From NCBI GenBank assembly GCA_965214865.1, contig CBDCCN010000004.1, positions 1,612,001 through 1,676,000 of the forward strand: a stretch of 64,000 nt of DNA, in the 5' to 3' direction. Shown here in pieces: positions 29,457 through 38,531 of the stretch (position 1 is its first letter; each line of letters opens with the position of its first letter). The stretch comes from WTFV01 sp965214865. Lineage in GTDB: Bacteria > Acidobacteriota > Vicinamibacteria > Vicinamibacterales > UBA8438. A model generated the notes under the pieces. It worked only from the letters and a program-made list of their open reading frames with translations. It ran no database searches and had not been told where the DNA came from. The translations under genes and the position numbers were made by a program.

Positions 29457-31433
29457 ATGAAGTCCGTGCGAGCGGTGCTGATGGCGTACGGTCCAGTCGT
29501 CGCAATCGCTCTGGGTTCGCCTGCGTCGGCCTCGGTCGCCGCCGCCCAGGAACAGGCGGCGCGCGCCGTCACCTACAACGCGCAGATCGCTCCGATTCTG
29601 AACCGGCACTGCGTCTCGTGTCATCGCCCGGACGCGGTCGCTCCCTTCAGCCTTTCGACCTACGTCGAGGTCCGCGCCCGCGCCCGGATGGTCGCCGGCG
29701 TGACGCGGCGTCGCGTCATGCCGCCCTGGAAGCCGGCGCCCGGCGTGGCGCGCTTCCTGGGCGAGCGGCGCCTCGGCGGTGACGAAATCGACCTCATCCA
29801 GCGGTGGGTCGCGGCGGGCGCTCCCGAAGGAGACCCCGATCGGGCGCCCGAACCGCCGTCCTGGCCGGACGGGTGGATGCGCGGCACGCCGGATCTCGTC
29901 GTCACCATGGCTGCCCCCTACCTGCTGCCGGCGGAGGGGGAGGACGTCTACCGGAACTTCGTCGTACCGGTGCCGATTGCGGGCGCACGTTTCGTCGAGG
30001 CGATCGAACTGCGGCCCGCCACGACGCGCGGCATTCACCACGCCCGGATCCTGGTGGACCGCTCCGGCTCGGCCCGTCGACGGGACGCCGCCGACCCGCT
30101 TTCGGGCTACGACGGTCGCCACGTCGACCGCGCGCGATCTCCCGACGGGCACTTTCTGGGCTGGGCCCCGGGCACGGTCCCGAACGAAGTCCCGGACCGT
30201 CTGGCCTGGCGCCTCGAACCGGGTACCGACCTCGTGCTCGAGACCCATCTCGTGCCGCGGGGCGAGCCGACGCCGGTCCGGGTGGCGGTCGGTTTCTTCT
30301 TCACGAACACCGTCCCGACCGAAACGCCGGCGGTGGTGCAGCTTGGATCCCAGACCATCGACATCCCCGCGGGAGCGTCCGCCCACGTCGTGGAGGACAG
30401 GTATCGACTGCCCGCCGGCGTCGATCTGCTGGCCGTCTATCCGCACGCGCATTTTCTCGCCCGGCGGGTGCAGGCCGACGCGCTTCTGCCGGACGGAACG
30501 GTCCGGCCGCTGATCCGGATCGACGACTGGGACTTCGCGTGGCAGGACGAATACCGCTACGTCGAACCGGTGCGTCTGCCGGCGGGAACGGAAGTGGTGA
30601 TGCGCTTCGTGTTCGACAACTCGGCGCGCAATCCGAACAACCCGAGCCGTCCTCCGCGCCGGGTTCGATTCGGTCCGCGATCGACGGACGAGATGGCGGA
30701 GTTGATGCTGCAGGTGCTGCCGGTCGATGCGGCGGATCGTCCCGCCCTCGTGCGAGACGCGGCACGGCACGTGGCCCGGGTGGTGCTCGCCGGATCCAGG
30801 CTGGCGCTCGCCGGCGCTCCCGACGACGCCCTGCTCTGGGAGCGGGTCGGTAACGACCTGGTCGCAGTCGGGCGGCTGGGCGAGGCGATCCGGCACCTGG
30901 AGCAGTCGTTGCGGATCGCCCCGGACCGTGCTTCCGCCCAGTACCGGGCGGGGACGGCGCTGGCGATGGTCGGAAGAACCGCCGACGCGATGGAGCGTTA
31001 CCGGCTCGCTCTCGACCTGCGGCCGGACTTCGTCGAGGCGCACAACAACCTGGGCGGGCTCCTGCATCTGTCCGGCGACCTCGAGGGCGCCGCGCGGCAC
31101 TACCGCCGGACGCTGGCCCTGGATCCCGCCCATGCGAACGCGCACTTCAATCTGGGCAACATCCTGCTGGGCGCGGGACGCTTCGCGGAGGCCGAGCACG
31201 AGTTCCGTGGCGCGCTGGCGGTCCGGCCCGGCTTCGCGGACGCGCACCTCGGTCTCGGCAGCGCGTTGGCCGCTCGGGGCAGGCGCGCCGGTGCGGTGGA
31301 GGCGTATCGCGCCGCCCTGCGCCTGGATCCGAACCTGTCCGAGGCCCGCCGCCGGCTGCGGCGCGCGCTCGGCCAGCGGGAAGCCTCCCGGGAACCCGGC
31401 GTCCGCCCCGTCAGGGAAGCTCCGCCGCGGTGA
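29457..31433 (+). CDS. Secreted cytochrome c - copper type II monooxygenase-like - TPR fusion protein
   Basis: A 658-residue exported protein (signal peptide ending SVAAAQ). Residues about 38-125 form a cytochrome-like domain with one haem motif CVSCH (NAQIAPILNRHCVSCHRPDA). Residues about 140-420 resemble the peptidylglycine/dopamine monooxygenase copper domains, with His clusters GIHHARILVD, LVLETHL and YPHAHFLA and a candidate Met ligand in VVMRFVFDNSARNPNNP. Residues about 465-630 hold at least five TPR units (DLRPDFVEAHNNLGGLLHLS, then DPAHANAHFNLGNILLGAGR). No reaction can be assigned; the copper-site reading is by motif. It is convergent with the TPR lipoprotein gene, overlapping its 3' end by 23 bases. 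Confidence 0.75.
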   Translation: MKSVRAVLMAYGPVVAIALGSPASASVAAAQEQAARAVTYNAQIAPILNRHCVSCHRPDAVAPFSLSTYVEVRARARMVAGVTRRRVMPPWKPAPGVARFLGERRLGGDEIDLIQRWVAAGAPEGDPDRAPEPPSWPDGWMRGTPDLVVTMAAPYLLPAEGEDVYRNFVVPVPIAGARFVEAIELRPATTRGIHHARILVDRSGSARRRDAADPLSGYDGRHVDRARSPDGHFLGWAPGTVPNEVPDRLAWRLEPGTDLVLETHLVPRGEPTPVRVAVGFFFTNTVPTETPAVVQLGSQTIDIPAGASAHVVEDRYRLPAGVDLLAVYPHAHFLARRVQADALLPDGTVRPLIRIDDWDFAWQDEYRYVEPVRLPAGTEVVMRFVFDNSARNPNNPSRPPRRVRFGPRSTDEMAELMLQVLPVDAADRPALVRDAARHVARVVLAGSRLALAGAPDDALLWERVGNDLVAVGRLGEAIRHLEQSLRIAPDRASAQYRAGTALAMVGRTADAMERYRLALDLRPDFVEAHNNLGGLLHLSGDLEGAARHYRRTLALDPAHANAHFNLGNILLGAGRFAEAEHEFRGALAVRPGFADAHLGLGSALAARGRRAGAVEAYRAALRLDPNLSEARRRLRRALGQREASREPGVRPVREAPPR

Positions 31434-33063
31434 AAGGCGTCCGGCACGGCCGGCCCGCCTCGTACAGCGCGAGGTTGCCCGCCATGCGCTGCACGGCGTC
31501 GGTCAGGCCGGCGTCGCGGGCGGCCGCCATGACGTCACGTTGCACGGCCGCCGCCTGGTCGAACAGACCCATCTCGGCCAGGGCCATCGCGGCCGTCTCG
31601 CCCAACGCGAAGTTCTGTCCCTGCTCGAGCAGCGCTTCGACGAGCGCCATCGCCCGGCGGCCGTCGCGGACCCGCTCGGCCGGCGCGCTGGCCAGCAGTC
31701 GCGCGAGCGCGTGCTGGAACATCGGGTCCCCGGGGTTCGCTTCGACGCCCTCCTGCAGCCGATCCCGGGCGGCGCGGTATCTCTCCAGGCGAACCAGCGC
31801 CATCGCGGCGCCGAACGCCGCCTCGGGTCGGGCGGGATTCTGCGCCAGCGCCTGCTCGTAGTGGGCGAGCGCTTCGGCCGGACGCCCGCTGCGCGCGAGG
31901 ACGTCGGCGAGTTGCACGCGCGCCTGGAGGTAGGCCGGGTCGTGCTGCAGCACCGTCGACAAGTGCTCGATCGCTTCCTGGTGCCGTCCCTGGTCGGCCA
32001 GGAGCACACCGAGGCTGAACTGCGCCTGGGGGTGCTCGGGCGCGGTCCGCACCGCCCGCTCGAAGGCTTCCATGGCGCCGTCGAGGTCGCCCGACTGGAA
32101 CAGCGCGACGCCGAGCCGCTGCCGCAGGGAGGGATCGTCCGGATCGAGCTCGAGACCGCGGCGGAACAGGTCGGCGGCCGCGCGGTAGTTGCCGGCGTCG
32201 AGCGCCCGGCCGCCCCGGATGTTGTACGCGTTCGCGCTCTCGAGAAGCTCGTCGAGCTCCTGTCTCAGCGGATCCGGCGGCAGCGCCTCGACGTCTCCCT
32301 GGCGCCGCAGGTGCGCCTCGGCCTTCCCGGTATCGCCGAGCCCCCGGTAGGCGAGCGCGAGCGGGTAGTGAACGGCGGTCGCCCACGGTGCGGCGCTCAG
32401 CCCCTGTTCGAATCGCGCCGCCGCGTCCGCGTAGTCCCGGCGGGCCAGCGCGACCCGGCCCAGGCCGACCTGCGCCGCGGCGGCGTCCGGGTGCCGCTCG
32501 AGGGCCCGGCCGTAGATCTGCTCCGCGGCGTCGAACTCGCCCCGTGCGAAGAGCACGTCGGCCAGCAGCATGCGCGTGGCAAGGTCGTCAGGTCGGAGCG
32601 CCGCCGCGCGCCGGTACGAACGCGCCGACGCCTCGAGATCCCCGATCGCCTCGTGGACCCGTCCGAGATGGTACGGCCACCGTGCTTCGTCCGGCGCCAG
32701 CGTCTGCGCGTTCCGCAGACTCGCTTCCGCCGCGTCGACGTAGGTCGCGGCCAGCAGCAGCATGCCGAGCCGGCCGTAGGCGTCGCCGAGCGCCTCCGGC
32801 TCGGTCGCCGCGGTTCCCAGGCGCACGCGGACGGCCGTCCGGTGGGTCCGCATCTGCTGCGCGACCGGCTCGGTCATGGTTGCGAAGTCGGGCATCGTGA
32901 CGGGGAGCAGCCCGTGGCCGTCCGGCGGGAGCAGCACCGATCCCGCCGCGGGCCCGGACGAGTCGGCGGGGGCGGTCGTCGGCATGCCGGTGTCGCAGCC
33001 CGCACTCAGTACGCCGATGCAGCACAACGCGCACGACACGCCGGCACGCCGGTGGGAGTTCAT
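31411..33063 (-). CDS. TPR lipoprotein (second copy of the CRTAC1-TPR pair)
   Basis: A 550-residue protein with a lipoprotein signal ending LSAGC (Cys at about residue 23), so it is exported and lipid-anchored. The body is built from TPR-like helical pairs, for example ALGDAYGRLGMLLLAATYVD, HPQAQFSLGVLLADQGRHQE and ARPEAAFGAAMALVRLERYR. The ATG at 33063 overlaps the stop of the upstream CRTAC1-like gene (ATGA), implying coupled translation. It is closely similar in layout and wording to the TPR gene at 35007-36689. No catalytic motif is seen; a scaffold or cofactor-protein docking role is possible. Confidence 0.82.
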   Translation of the reverse strand: MNSHRRAGVSCALCCIGVLSAGCDTGMPTTAPADSSGPAAGSVLLPPDGHGLLPVTMPDFATMTEPVAQQMRTHRTAVRVRLGTAATEPEALGDAYGRLGMLLLAATYVDAAEASLRNAQTLAPDEARWPYHLGRVHEAIGDLEASARSYRRAAALRPDDLATRMLLADVLFARGEFDAAEQIYGRALERHPDAAAAQVGLGRVALARRDYADAAARFEQGLSAAPWATAVHYPLALAYRGLGDTGKAEAHLRRQGDVEALPPDPLRQELDELLESANAYNIRGGRALDAGNYRAAADLFRRGLELDPDDPSLRQRLGVALFQSGDLDGAMEAFERAVRTAPEHPQAQFSLGVLLADQGRHQEAIEHLSTVLQHDPAYLQARVQLADVLARSGRPAEALAHYEQALAQNPARPEAAFGAAMALVRLERYRAARDRLQEGVEANPGDPMFQHALARLLASAPAERVRDGRRAMALVEALLEQGQNFALGETAAMALAEMGLFDQAAAVQRDVMAAARDAGLTDAVQRMAGNLALYEAGRPCRTPFTAAELP

Positions 33064-34919
33064 CGTGTCGCCTCCGAGAGGAGTCGTCCGCGTCCCTCGA
33101 TCAAGGTGTTGTAGCGATCGACCGCGACGTCTTCCCACGCCTCGGTGCGTCCGCTCGGCCAGCGCACCTGCACGTCCGGGGCGGCCGCCGACTCGCCGAG
33201 CCCGACGAGCACGCGCGGGTCGTTCGCCGACGCGTAGCTCCCGTCGCTGCGGGCCCGCCGCCAGCGCGTCGGCTCGCCGTCGCGGATGACGGCCACCCGG
33301 GCGCCCAGCATGTCCCGTCCGGGCCCGGGTGCGGAACCGTCCATGCTTCCCACCAGCCGCAGGCCCAGCCAGTGGCGGCGGTTGCCGATCGTGTTGACGA
33401 GCAGTCGTACGGGACCGGTGTTGTTGCCGACCAGTACGTCCACGTCGCCGTCGTTGTCGATGTCCCCGAACGCGGCGCCGCGACTCACCTCCGACAGTTC
33501 GAACGCCGCGCCGGCCCGATCCGTGACGTCCTCGAAGCGCCGCTCGCCCCGATTGCGGAACAGCGTGTTGCGCTGCCCGTACGGGAACGGGTCGTCTTCG
33601 CGCCCGTCCACCGCCACCACCGTTCCGTTGACCGCCATCACGTCGAGCCGGCCGTCGTTGTCGAAGTCGAACCACGCGGAGCCCCAGCCGGTGTAGGGCA
33701 GGCTGCCCGGCCCCAGCCGGGACGGCGCGCTCTCGTCCCGGAACATCCCGGAGCCGTCGTTGACGTAGAGGTTGTTTCCCTCGGTCGTCAGGTGCGTCAG
33801 GAACAGATCTTCATCGCCGTCGTCGTCGAAGTCGCCCGCATCCACGCCCATGCCGGCCTCGGGCGTGCCGAGGCCGCTGAGGGCCGCGCCGGAGAGCAGG
33901 GCGGCGTCCAGGAGTGTGCCGTCCCGCTGGTTGATCCAGAGGAGGTTCTCGGCGCCGTCGTTGGCCACGTAGATGTCGGGCCAGCCGTCGCCGTCATAGT
34001 CGGCGGTGGCCACGCCCAGCGCCGGTCCGAATCGTCCCAGCGTCGCGCGCGAGACCCCGCCGGGGTTGACGTGCCGGAGCGCCGTCGGGCTGACGTCCTC
34101 GAACGCGCCGTTCCCCAGGTTTCGATAGAGGCGGTCGGGCAGCCCCCCGTACGTTTCCGGGGGACAGTAGTCACGCGCCCCCGCCGTGTTGGGGCAGACG
34201 GCGCGGTCGCCGAGGTCGTAGTCGACGTTGTTGCCGACGTACAGATCCAGCCAGCCGTCGCGGTCGTAGTCGACGAATGCCGCCGAAACGCCGAACGCGT
34301 TTCGCGCCTCGATGCCCGCTCCGTCGGACACGTCGGTGAACGTCCCGTCGCCGTCGTTGCGAAAGAGCCGCTCCGACTCGAAGCTCGTCACGAACAGATC
34401 GACCCGCCCGTCGTTGTGGACGTCTCCCGCCGCCATGCCGAGGCCGTATCCGTCCGCGTTCAGGCCGCTCTGCTCGGTTACGTCGACGAAGCGCCACGGT
34501 CGGCTCCCGTCCGGGCCGGTATCGAGGTCGTTGCGGTAGAGACGCCCCGTGAGAGGGCCCGGGGACGCGGGCGGTATCAGGGCATCGGAGACGCTCGGGT
34601 TCGGGCCGAGCATGCGGCCCTGCACCAGGAACACGTCGAGGTCGCCGTCGTTGTCGTAGTCGAGCAGGCCGACGCCCGGGGGCAGGATCTCCGGGTAGTA
34701 GAAGTGTCCCGACGCACCGTTGAAGTGCACGAAGTCGAGACCCAGTTCGGCGGCGCGGTCGACGAACCAGGCCGAGTCGACGGAATCCGTCGCGGTCCCG
34801 CGGGCATCCTCCGAGTGCCCGGCCGCGGAGCGCGGCCGGGCAGCAGGGTCCGCGGCGCACCCGCCGACGACCGATGCGATCAGCACGCTCCGGATCGCGC
34901 CGTTCAGCATGCGACTCAT
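33060..34919 (-). CDS. CRTAC1-like FG-GAP/VCBS repeat protein with ASPIC/UnbV domain (second copy)
   Basis: A 619-residue exported protein; the ATG at 34919 gives a lipoprotein signal ending VVGGC. Seven calcium-site-like repeats of the D-x-D-x-D-G type follow, each ending in a hydrophobic strand (DYDNDGDLDVFLVQG, DYDRDGWLDLYVGN, DFDDDGDEDLFLTH), consistent with a seven-bladed propeller. Two Cys around GARDYC probably form a disulfide. The C terminus is an ASPIC/UnbV domain (RDMLGARVAV, SYASANDPRVLVGLG, VRWPSGRTEAWEDV). Such proteins are extracellular and of unknown activity. It is the fourth gene of the TonB-led run and overlaps the next TPR gene by four bases. Confidence 0.87.
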   Translation of the reverse strand: MSRMLNGAIRSVLIASVVGGCAADPAARPRSAAGHSEDARGTATDSVDSAWFVDRAAELGLDFVHFNGASGHFYYPEILPPGVGLLDYDNDGDLDVFLVQGRMLGPNPSVSDALIPPASPGPLTGRLYRNDLDTGPDGSRPWRFVDVTEQSGLNADGYGLGMAAGDVHNDGRVDLFVTSFESERLFRNDGDGTFTDVSDGAGIEARNAFGVSAAFVDYDRDGWLDLYVGNNVDYDLGDRAVCPNTAGARDYCPPETYGGLPDRLYRNLGNGAFEDVSPTALRHVNPGGVSRATLGRFGPALGVATADYDGDGWPDIYVANDGAENLLWINQRDGTLLDAALLSGAALSGLGTPEAGMGVDAGDFDDDGDEDLFLTHLTTEGNNLYVNDGSGMFRDESAPSRLGPGSLPYTGWGSAWFDFDNDGRLDVMAVNGTVVAVDGREDDPFPYGQRNTLFRNRGERRFEDVTDRAGAAFELSEVSRGAAFGDIDNDGDVDVLVGNNTGPVRLLVNTIGNRRHWLGLRLVGSMDGSAPGPGRDMLGARVAVIRDGEPTRWRRARSDGSYASANDPRVLVGLGESAAAPDVQVRWPSGRTEAWEDVAVDRYNTLIEGRGRLLSEATR

Positions 34920-34979
34920 GATATTGCCCAGCGGGTGCCGCGCATACCCGCGCCGCCGCATCAGTGCCGGCTCGGCGTC

Positions 34980-35004
34980 GTCTGCGCAGTTCTGCGGCGC
35001 AGAC
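34980..35004 (-). promoter_or_regulatory. 8-bp stem hairpin between the two CRTAC1-TPR pairs
   Basis: GTCTGCGC (34980-34987) pairs with GCGCAGAC (34997-35004) around a nine-base loop. It lies just after the stop of the first TPR gene and about 60 bases before the second CRTAC1 start on the transcribed strand. There is no T run, so an attenuation, mRNA-processing or partial-termination role is only possible. Confidence 0.35.
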
Positions 35005-35006
35005 TT

Positions 35007-36689
35007 CTAGCGAATCGCGCCGGCCGACCGTTCGAGAAACGGATCGAACTCGACGGGATCGTCACTGCGCCACGGGAGACCGCGTTCGTAGTGCGTCAGT
35101 TTCTCCCGCATGCCCGGCACGAGGTCCGAGCGCCCCCCGCGGACGGCCCGGTCGATGGCGCCGCGCTGCCAGCCCGCCGCCTCGCTGAAGCGCCCCGTCT
35201 CGGCGAGCGTCATGGCCATGGACTCGCCCAGATCGAGGGTGCGGGCGGCCTCCGGGAGCGCCTCCATGAGCGCGATGGCGCGGGCGCCGTCCCTGACCTC
35301 CGGATCGGTTGCGCCGCTGAGGAGACGCGCCAGGGCGTGGACGAAGAAAGGTTGATCCGGGTAGGCCGCCATTCCCCCACTGAACCGGTCCCGCGCGTTC
35401 GCGTGGCGGCCGAGGCGGACGAGGGTGACCGCGTGACCGAACGGCGCTTCCTCGATCCGCGGGTCGCCCGCGGCGCCCTCGGCCATGACCCGCTCGTACT
35501 GCGCCAGCGCTTCCTCGAAGCGGCTCTCCCGGCGCAGGAGGCCGGCCAGGGCGAGCCGCGCCTCGACGTAGGCCGGATCGTGCCGCACGGCGGCCTCGAA
35601 TCGCTCGATCGCCTCCGGACGGCGGCCCGCTCCTTCCAGCAGCACCCCCAGGCTGAAGTGCGCCAGCGCGAAGTCGGGCGCGGTCCGCAGGATCCGTTCG
35701 AACTCGGCGAACGCTCCGCCCGGGTCTCCCATCTGGAACAGCACCGTACCGAGCCGATGGCGCAGGGTCGGGTCGGCTGGCTCCAGGACGAGTCCCCGCC
35801 TGAAGTACTCGGCCGCCGTGACCCAGTCGCCTCGGCTGAGCGCTCGATTCCCCCGGCGCTCGTAGGCCCGCGGACTCTCGATCAGCGTGTCGAGCTCCTC
35901 CATCAGCGGGTCCTCTGCAAGGATCGCAACGTCCGCGCGCTGCCGCATGTGCGCCGCGGCCCGCTCGAGCCGGCCGAGGCCGCGGTAGGCGAGGGCCAGG
36001 GGATAGTGGACGCCGACGGCCGTCCGCCCGCTGAGCCGCAGCCCTTCCTCCAGGAACCGGACGGCGCGGGCGTAGTCGCTGGTCGCGAGCGCGGCGCGAC
36101 CGATGCCGACGTGGGCGACGACCGAGTCGGGCTGCATGGCGAGCTGCGTCCTGAACAGGGGGTCCGCCTCCTCGGGTCGTCCCAGCAGGAGGTACACCTC
36201 GCCCAGCCACAGCAGGGTCAGCGCGTCGTCCGGCCGGATGCGCAGCACGTCGTTGAAGGCGGCGACGGAATCCTCCAGTTCTCCGGTCGTCCTGTAGAGG
36301 TGCCCGAGATAGTACGGCCAGCGGGCGTCGTCCGGCGCCAGCGTCCGCGCCCGCCGCATGTGCGGCTCGGCCGCGTCGAGCAGCGCCGCGGCCATCAGCA
36401 GCTTCCCCATGTCGCCGTAGGCGTCGGCGCGCGTGGCGGCGTCCGCGGCAGGCGCCTGAACGACCGCCAGCAGCGATGCGTGCTGCGCGCGCACCTGTTC
36501 CCTTACGAACGCGTCGGCGGCGGAAAGGTCCGGCAAGGCGGCCGTCGCTCCGGTCTCGCTCCCCGCATCCGGGCCGCCTCCGCCGCAGCCGCCGGCGGCG
36601 ACCACGAAGCAGACCAGCAGCGCGACGCCCGCGACCGCGGCGCTCCCGCTCGCGAGACCCGTCCGACCGCGGCGCCGGTGGAGCCTCAT
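35007..36689 (-). CDS. TPR lipoprotein (first copy of the CRTAC1-TPR pair)
   Basis: A 560-residue protein whose start at 36689 overlaps the upstream CRTAC1 stop (ATGA). The signal region has one hydrophobic helix ending VVAAGGC, a lipobox. At least eight TPR-like units are visible (DDARWPYYLGHLYRTTGELE, DFALAHFSLGVLLEGAGRRP and others). It aligns along its length with the protein at 31411-33063: ADAYGDMGKLLMAAALLDAA against GDAYGRLGMLLLAATYVDAA, and VGVHYPLALAYRGLG against TAVHYPLALAYRGLG. The C-terminal 20 residues differ. The function is unknown; it is exported and likely partners the CRTAC1 protein. Confidence 0.82.
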   Translation of the reverse strand: MRLHRRRGRTGLASGSAAVAGVALLVCFVVAAGGCGGGGPDAGSETGATAALPDLSAADAFVREQVRAQHASLLAVVQAPAADAATRADAYGDMGKLLMAAALLDAAEPHMRRARTLAPDDARWPYYLGHLYRTTGELEDSVAAFNDVLRIRPDDALTLLWLGEVYLLLGRPEEADPLFRTQLAMQPDSVVAHVGIGRAALATSDYARAVRFLEEGLRLSGRTAVGVHYPLALAYRGLGRLERAAAHMRQRADVAILAEDPLMEELDTLIESPRAYERRGNRALSRGDWVTAAEYFRRGLVLEPADPTLRHRLGTVLFQMGDPGGAFAEFERILRTAPDFALAHFSLGVLLEGAGRRPEAIERFEAAVRHDPAYVEARLALAGLLRRESRFEEALAQYERVMAEGAAGDPRIEEAPFGHAVTLVRLGRHANARDRFSGGMAAYPDQPFFVHALARLLSGATDPEVRDGARAIALMEALPEAARTLDLGESMAMTLAETGRFSEAAGWQRGAIDRAVRGGRSDLVPGMREKLTHYERGLPWRSDDPVEFDPFLERSAGAIR

Positions 36690-38473
36690 GGGACCGTTCC
36701 CTCTCCTTCGGTCAGCGTCGTGTACCGGTCGACCGGGAGGTCGTTCCATTCCTCGACCCGCCCGCTCGGCCAGAGTACGCGTACGCGCGGTGTCTCCGAC
36801 GACCCGCCCAGTCCGACCAGTACTCGAGGGTCGTGCGCCGAGGCGTAGCTGCCGTCCGTGCGCACGTGCCGCCGGACCGCCTCACCGGCTCGCATCACGA
36901 CGACGCGGGCGCCGAGCATGTCTCGGGGCGCGCCGCTTCCGGCGAGCCTCAGACCCAGCCAGTGGTTGCGGTCGCCCACCTCGTTGACGAAGAGTCGCGC
37001 CCGTCCGCTGTTGTTCGATACGACCACGTCGGTGTCGCCGTCGTTGTCGACGTCCCCGAAGGCCGCCCCGCGGCTGATCCCGGACAGCCGAAGGGCCGCG
37101 CCGGCTCTGTCCGTGACGTCTTCGAACCGCCCGTTGCGGAGATTGCGGAACAGCAGATTGGTTTCGTCGTACGGAAACGGGTGGTCGCCGCGCCCGTCGA
37201 TCGCCTCTATCGCGCCGTTGACGGCCAGCAGGTCGAGCCAGCCGTCGTTGTCGACGTCGAACCACGCGGCGCCGAAGCCGGTGCGCCCGTGGCTCGCCGG
37301 CCCCAGGCCGGTCCGGATGCTCACGTCCTCGAAGAACGCGGCGCCGTCGTTCTCGTACAGGTTGTTCCCTTCGGTCGGCAGGTGGGTCATGAACAGATCG
37401 AAGTCTCCGTCGTTGTCGAAGTCTCCGGCGTCCACGCCCATGCTCGCCTCGGCCACGCCGTCTCCGCTCAGCGCCGCCCCGGACAGCAGGCCGCCGTCCC
37501 GGAACGTGCCGTCGCCCTGGTTCATCCAGAGCAGGTTTGCGTGCACGTCGTTGGCGACGTAGACGTCGATCCAGCCGTCGCCGTCGAAATCTGCGGTCGA
37601 CACGCCCAGGGCCGGTCCGAACCGGGCGCCGGGGAGCGCTGCGCCCGTCTCGTCGACGAACCGGCCTCCTCCGAGGTTGCGGTAGAGCCGGTCGGCCTGC
37701 GGCGCGTACACCTCCGGCGTGCAGTAGTCCCGCCGGCCGGCGAGCCCGGTGCACGGGCGATCCGTCTCGATGCTGTACTGCACGTAGTTGCCGACGTAGA
37801 GATCCAGCCAGCCGTCGCGGTCGTAATCGACGAAGGCCGCCGATACGCTCCAGCCGCCGCCCTCCGCGCCGCTCGATTCCGACACGTCCGTGAAGGTGCC
37901 GTCGCAGTTGTTGCGGAACAGTTGATTCCGGCCCAGGTTCGTCAGGTAGAGGTCCGTGCACCCGTCGTTGGTGACGTCGCCGGCCGCCACCCCCATGCCG
38001 TAACCGGGGGCGTCGATCCCGCTCCGCGCGGTCACGTCGGTGAAACGCACCGATCGCGTTCCGTCGGCTTCCACGCGCAGGTCGTTCCGGAAGAGCCGGC
38101 CTCCGGGCTCGACGGCGGCGTTCGCGGCCGGCATGGCGCGGGTCCGGGCGGCGCCCTCGCCGAGCGGGCGTCCCTGCACCAGGTAGACGTCCAGGTCGCC
38201 GTCGTTGTCGTAGTCGAGCAGACCGGCCCCGGCCGGGATCAGCTCCGGGAAATAGTAGCGGCCGGACATCCCGTTGGTGTGCGTGAAATCGAGACCTGCG
38301 GCAGCGGCGCGTTCCGTGAACCAGTCGTTCCCGGCCGCTTCGTCCACGTCGATTGCCCCACCGGCATCCGACGCCGGGGCCCTGCCGGATTCCGCCGTGG
38401 TGTCAACGGGGGCGCCGCCGCCGCACGCGCACGTCGCCGCGGTCAGCAGAATCGCGGGGAGCGTTGACTTCAC
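36686..38473 (-). CDS. CRTAC1-like FG-GAP/VCBS repeat protein with ASPIC/UnbV domain (first copy)
   Basis: A 595-residue exported protein and a paralogue of the product of 33060-34919. Seven D-x-D-x-D-G repeats are visible (DYDNDGDLDVYLVQG, DFDGDGWIDVYVAND, DVDNDGDTDVVVSN), with a Cys pair around GRRDYC and a C-terminal ASPIC/UnbV domain (RDMLGARVVV, SYASAHDPRVLVGLG, LWPSGRVEEW). The start is uncertain. GTG at 38473 (encoding MKSTLPAILLTAATCACGGG, a plausible lipoprotein signal) is preferred, because an ATG at 38563 would overlap the TonB gene and add a basic, unconserved leader. It lies about 60 bases downstream of the TonB receptor gene. Confidence 0.83.
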   Translation of the reverse strand: MKSTLPAILLTAATCACGGGAPVDTTAESGRAPASDAGGAIDVDEAAGNDWFTERAAAAGLDFTHTNGMSGRYYFPELIPAGAGLLDYDNDGDLDVYLVQGRPLGEGAARTRAMPAANAAVEPGGRLFRNDLRVEADGTRSVRFTDVTARSGIDAPGYGMGVAAGDVTNDGCTDLYLTNLGRNQLFRNNCDGTFTDVSESSGAEGGGWSVSAAFVDYDRDGWLDLYVGNYVQYSIETDRPCTGLAGRRDYCTPEVYAPQADRLYRNLGGGRFVDETGAALPGARFGPALGVSTADFDGDGWIDVYVANDVHANLLWMNQGDGTFRDGGLLSGAALSGDGVAEASMGVDAGDFDNDGDFDLFMTHLPTEGNNLYENDGAAFFEDVSIRTGLGPASHGRTGFGAAWFDVDNDGWLDLLAVNGAIEAIDGRGDHPFPYDETNLLFRNLRNGRFEDVTDRAGAALRLSGISRGAAFGDVDNDGDTDVVVSNNSGRARLFVNEVGDRNHWLGLRLAGSGAPRDMLGARVVVMRAGEAVRRHVRTDGSYASAHDPRVLVGLGGSSETPRVRVLWPSGRVEEWNDLPVDRYTTLTEGEGTVP

Positions 38474-38531
38474 GGAGAGAAACCGCGGGCGGTCCGCGCC
38501 GCGGCGGACCGCCCGGGAAAGGATGTGCACG

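Noticed and set aside
34820..35010. tRNA or small RNA between the two CRTAC1-TPR pairs
   Set aside because: Only a simple hairpin is present; no cloverleaf or known RNA motif can be formed by eye.
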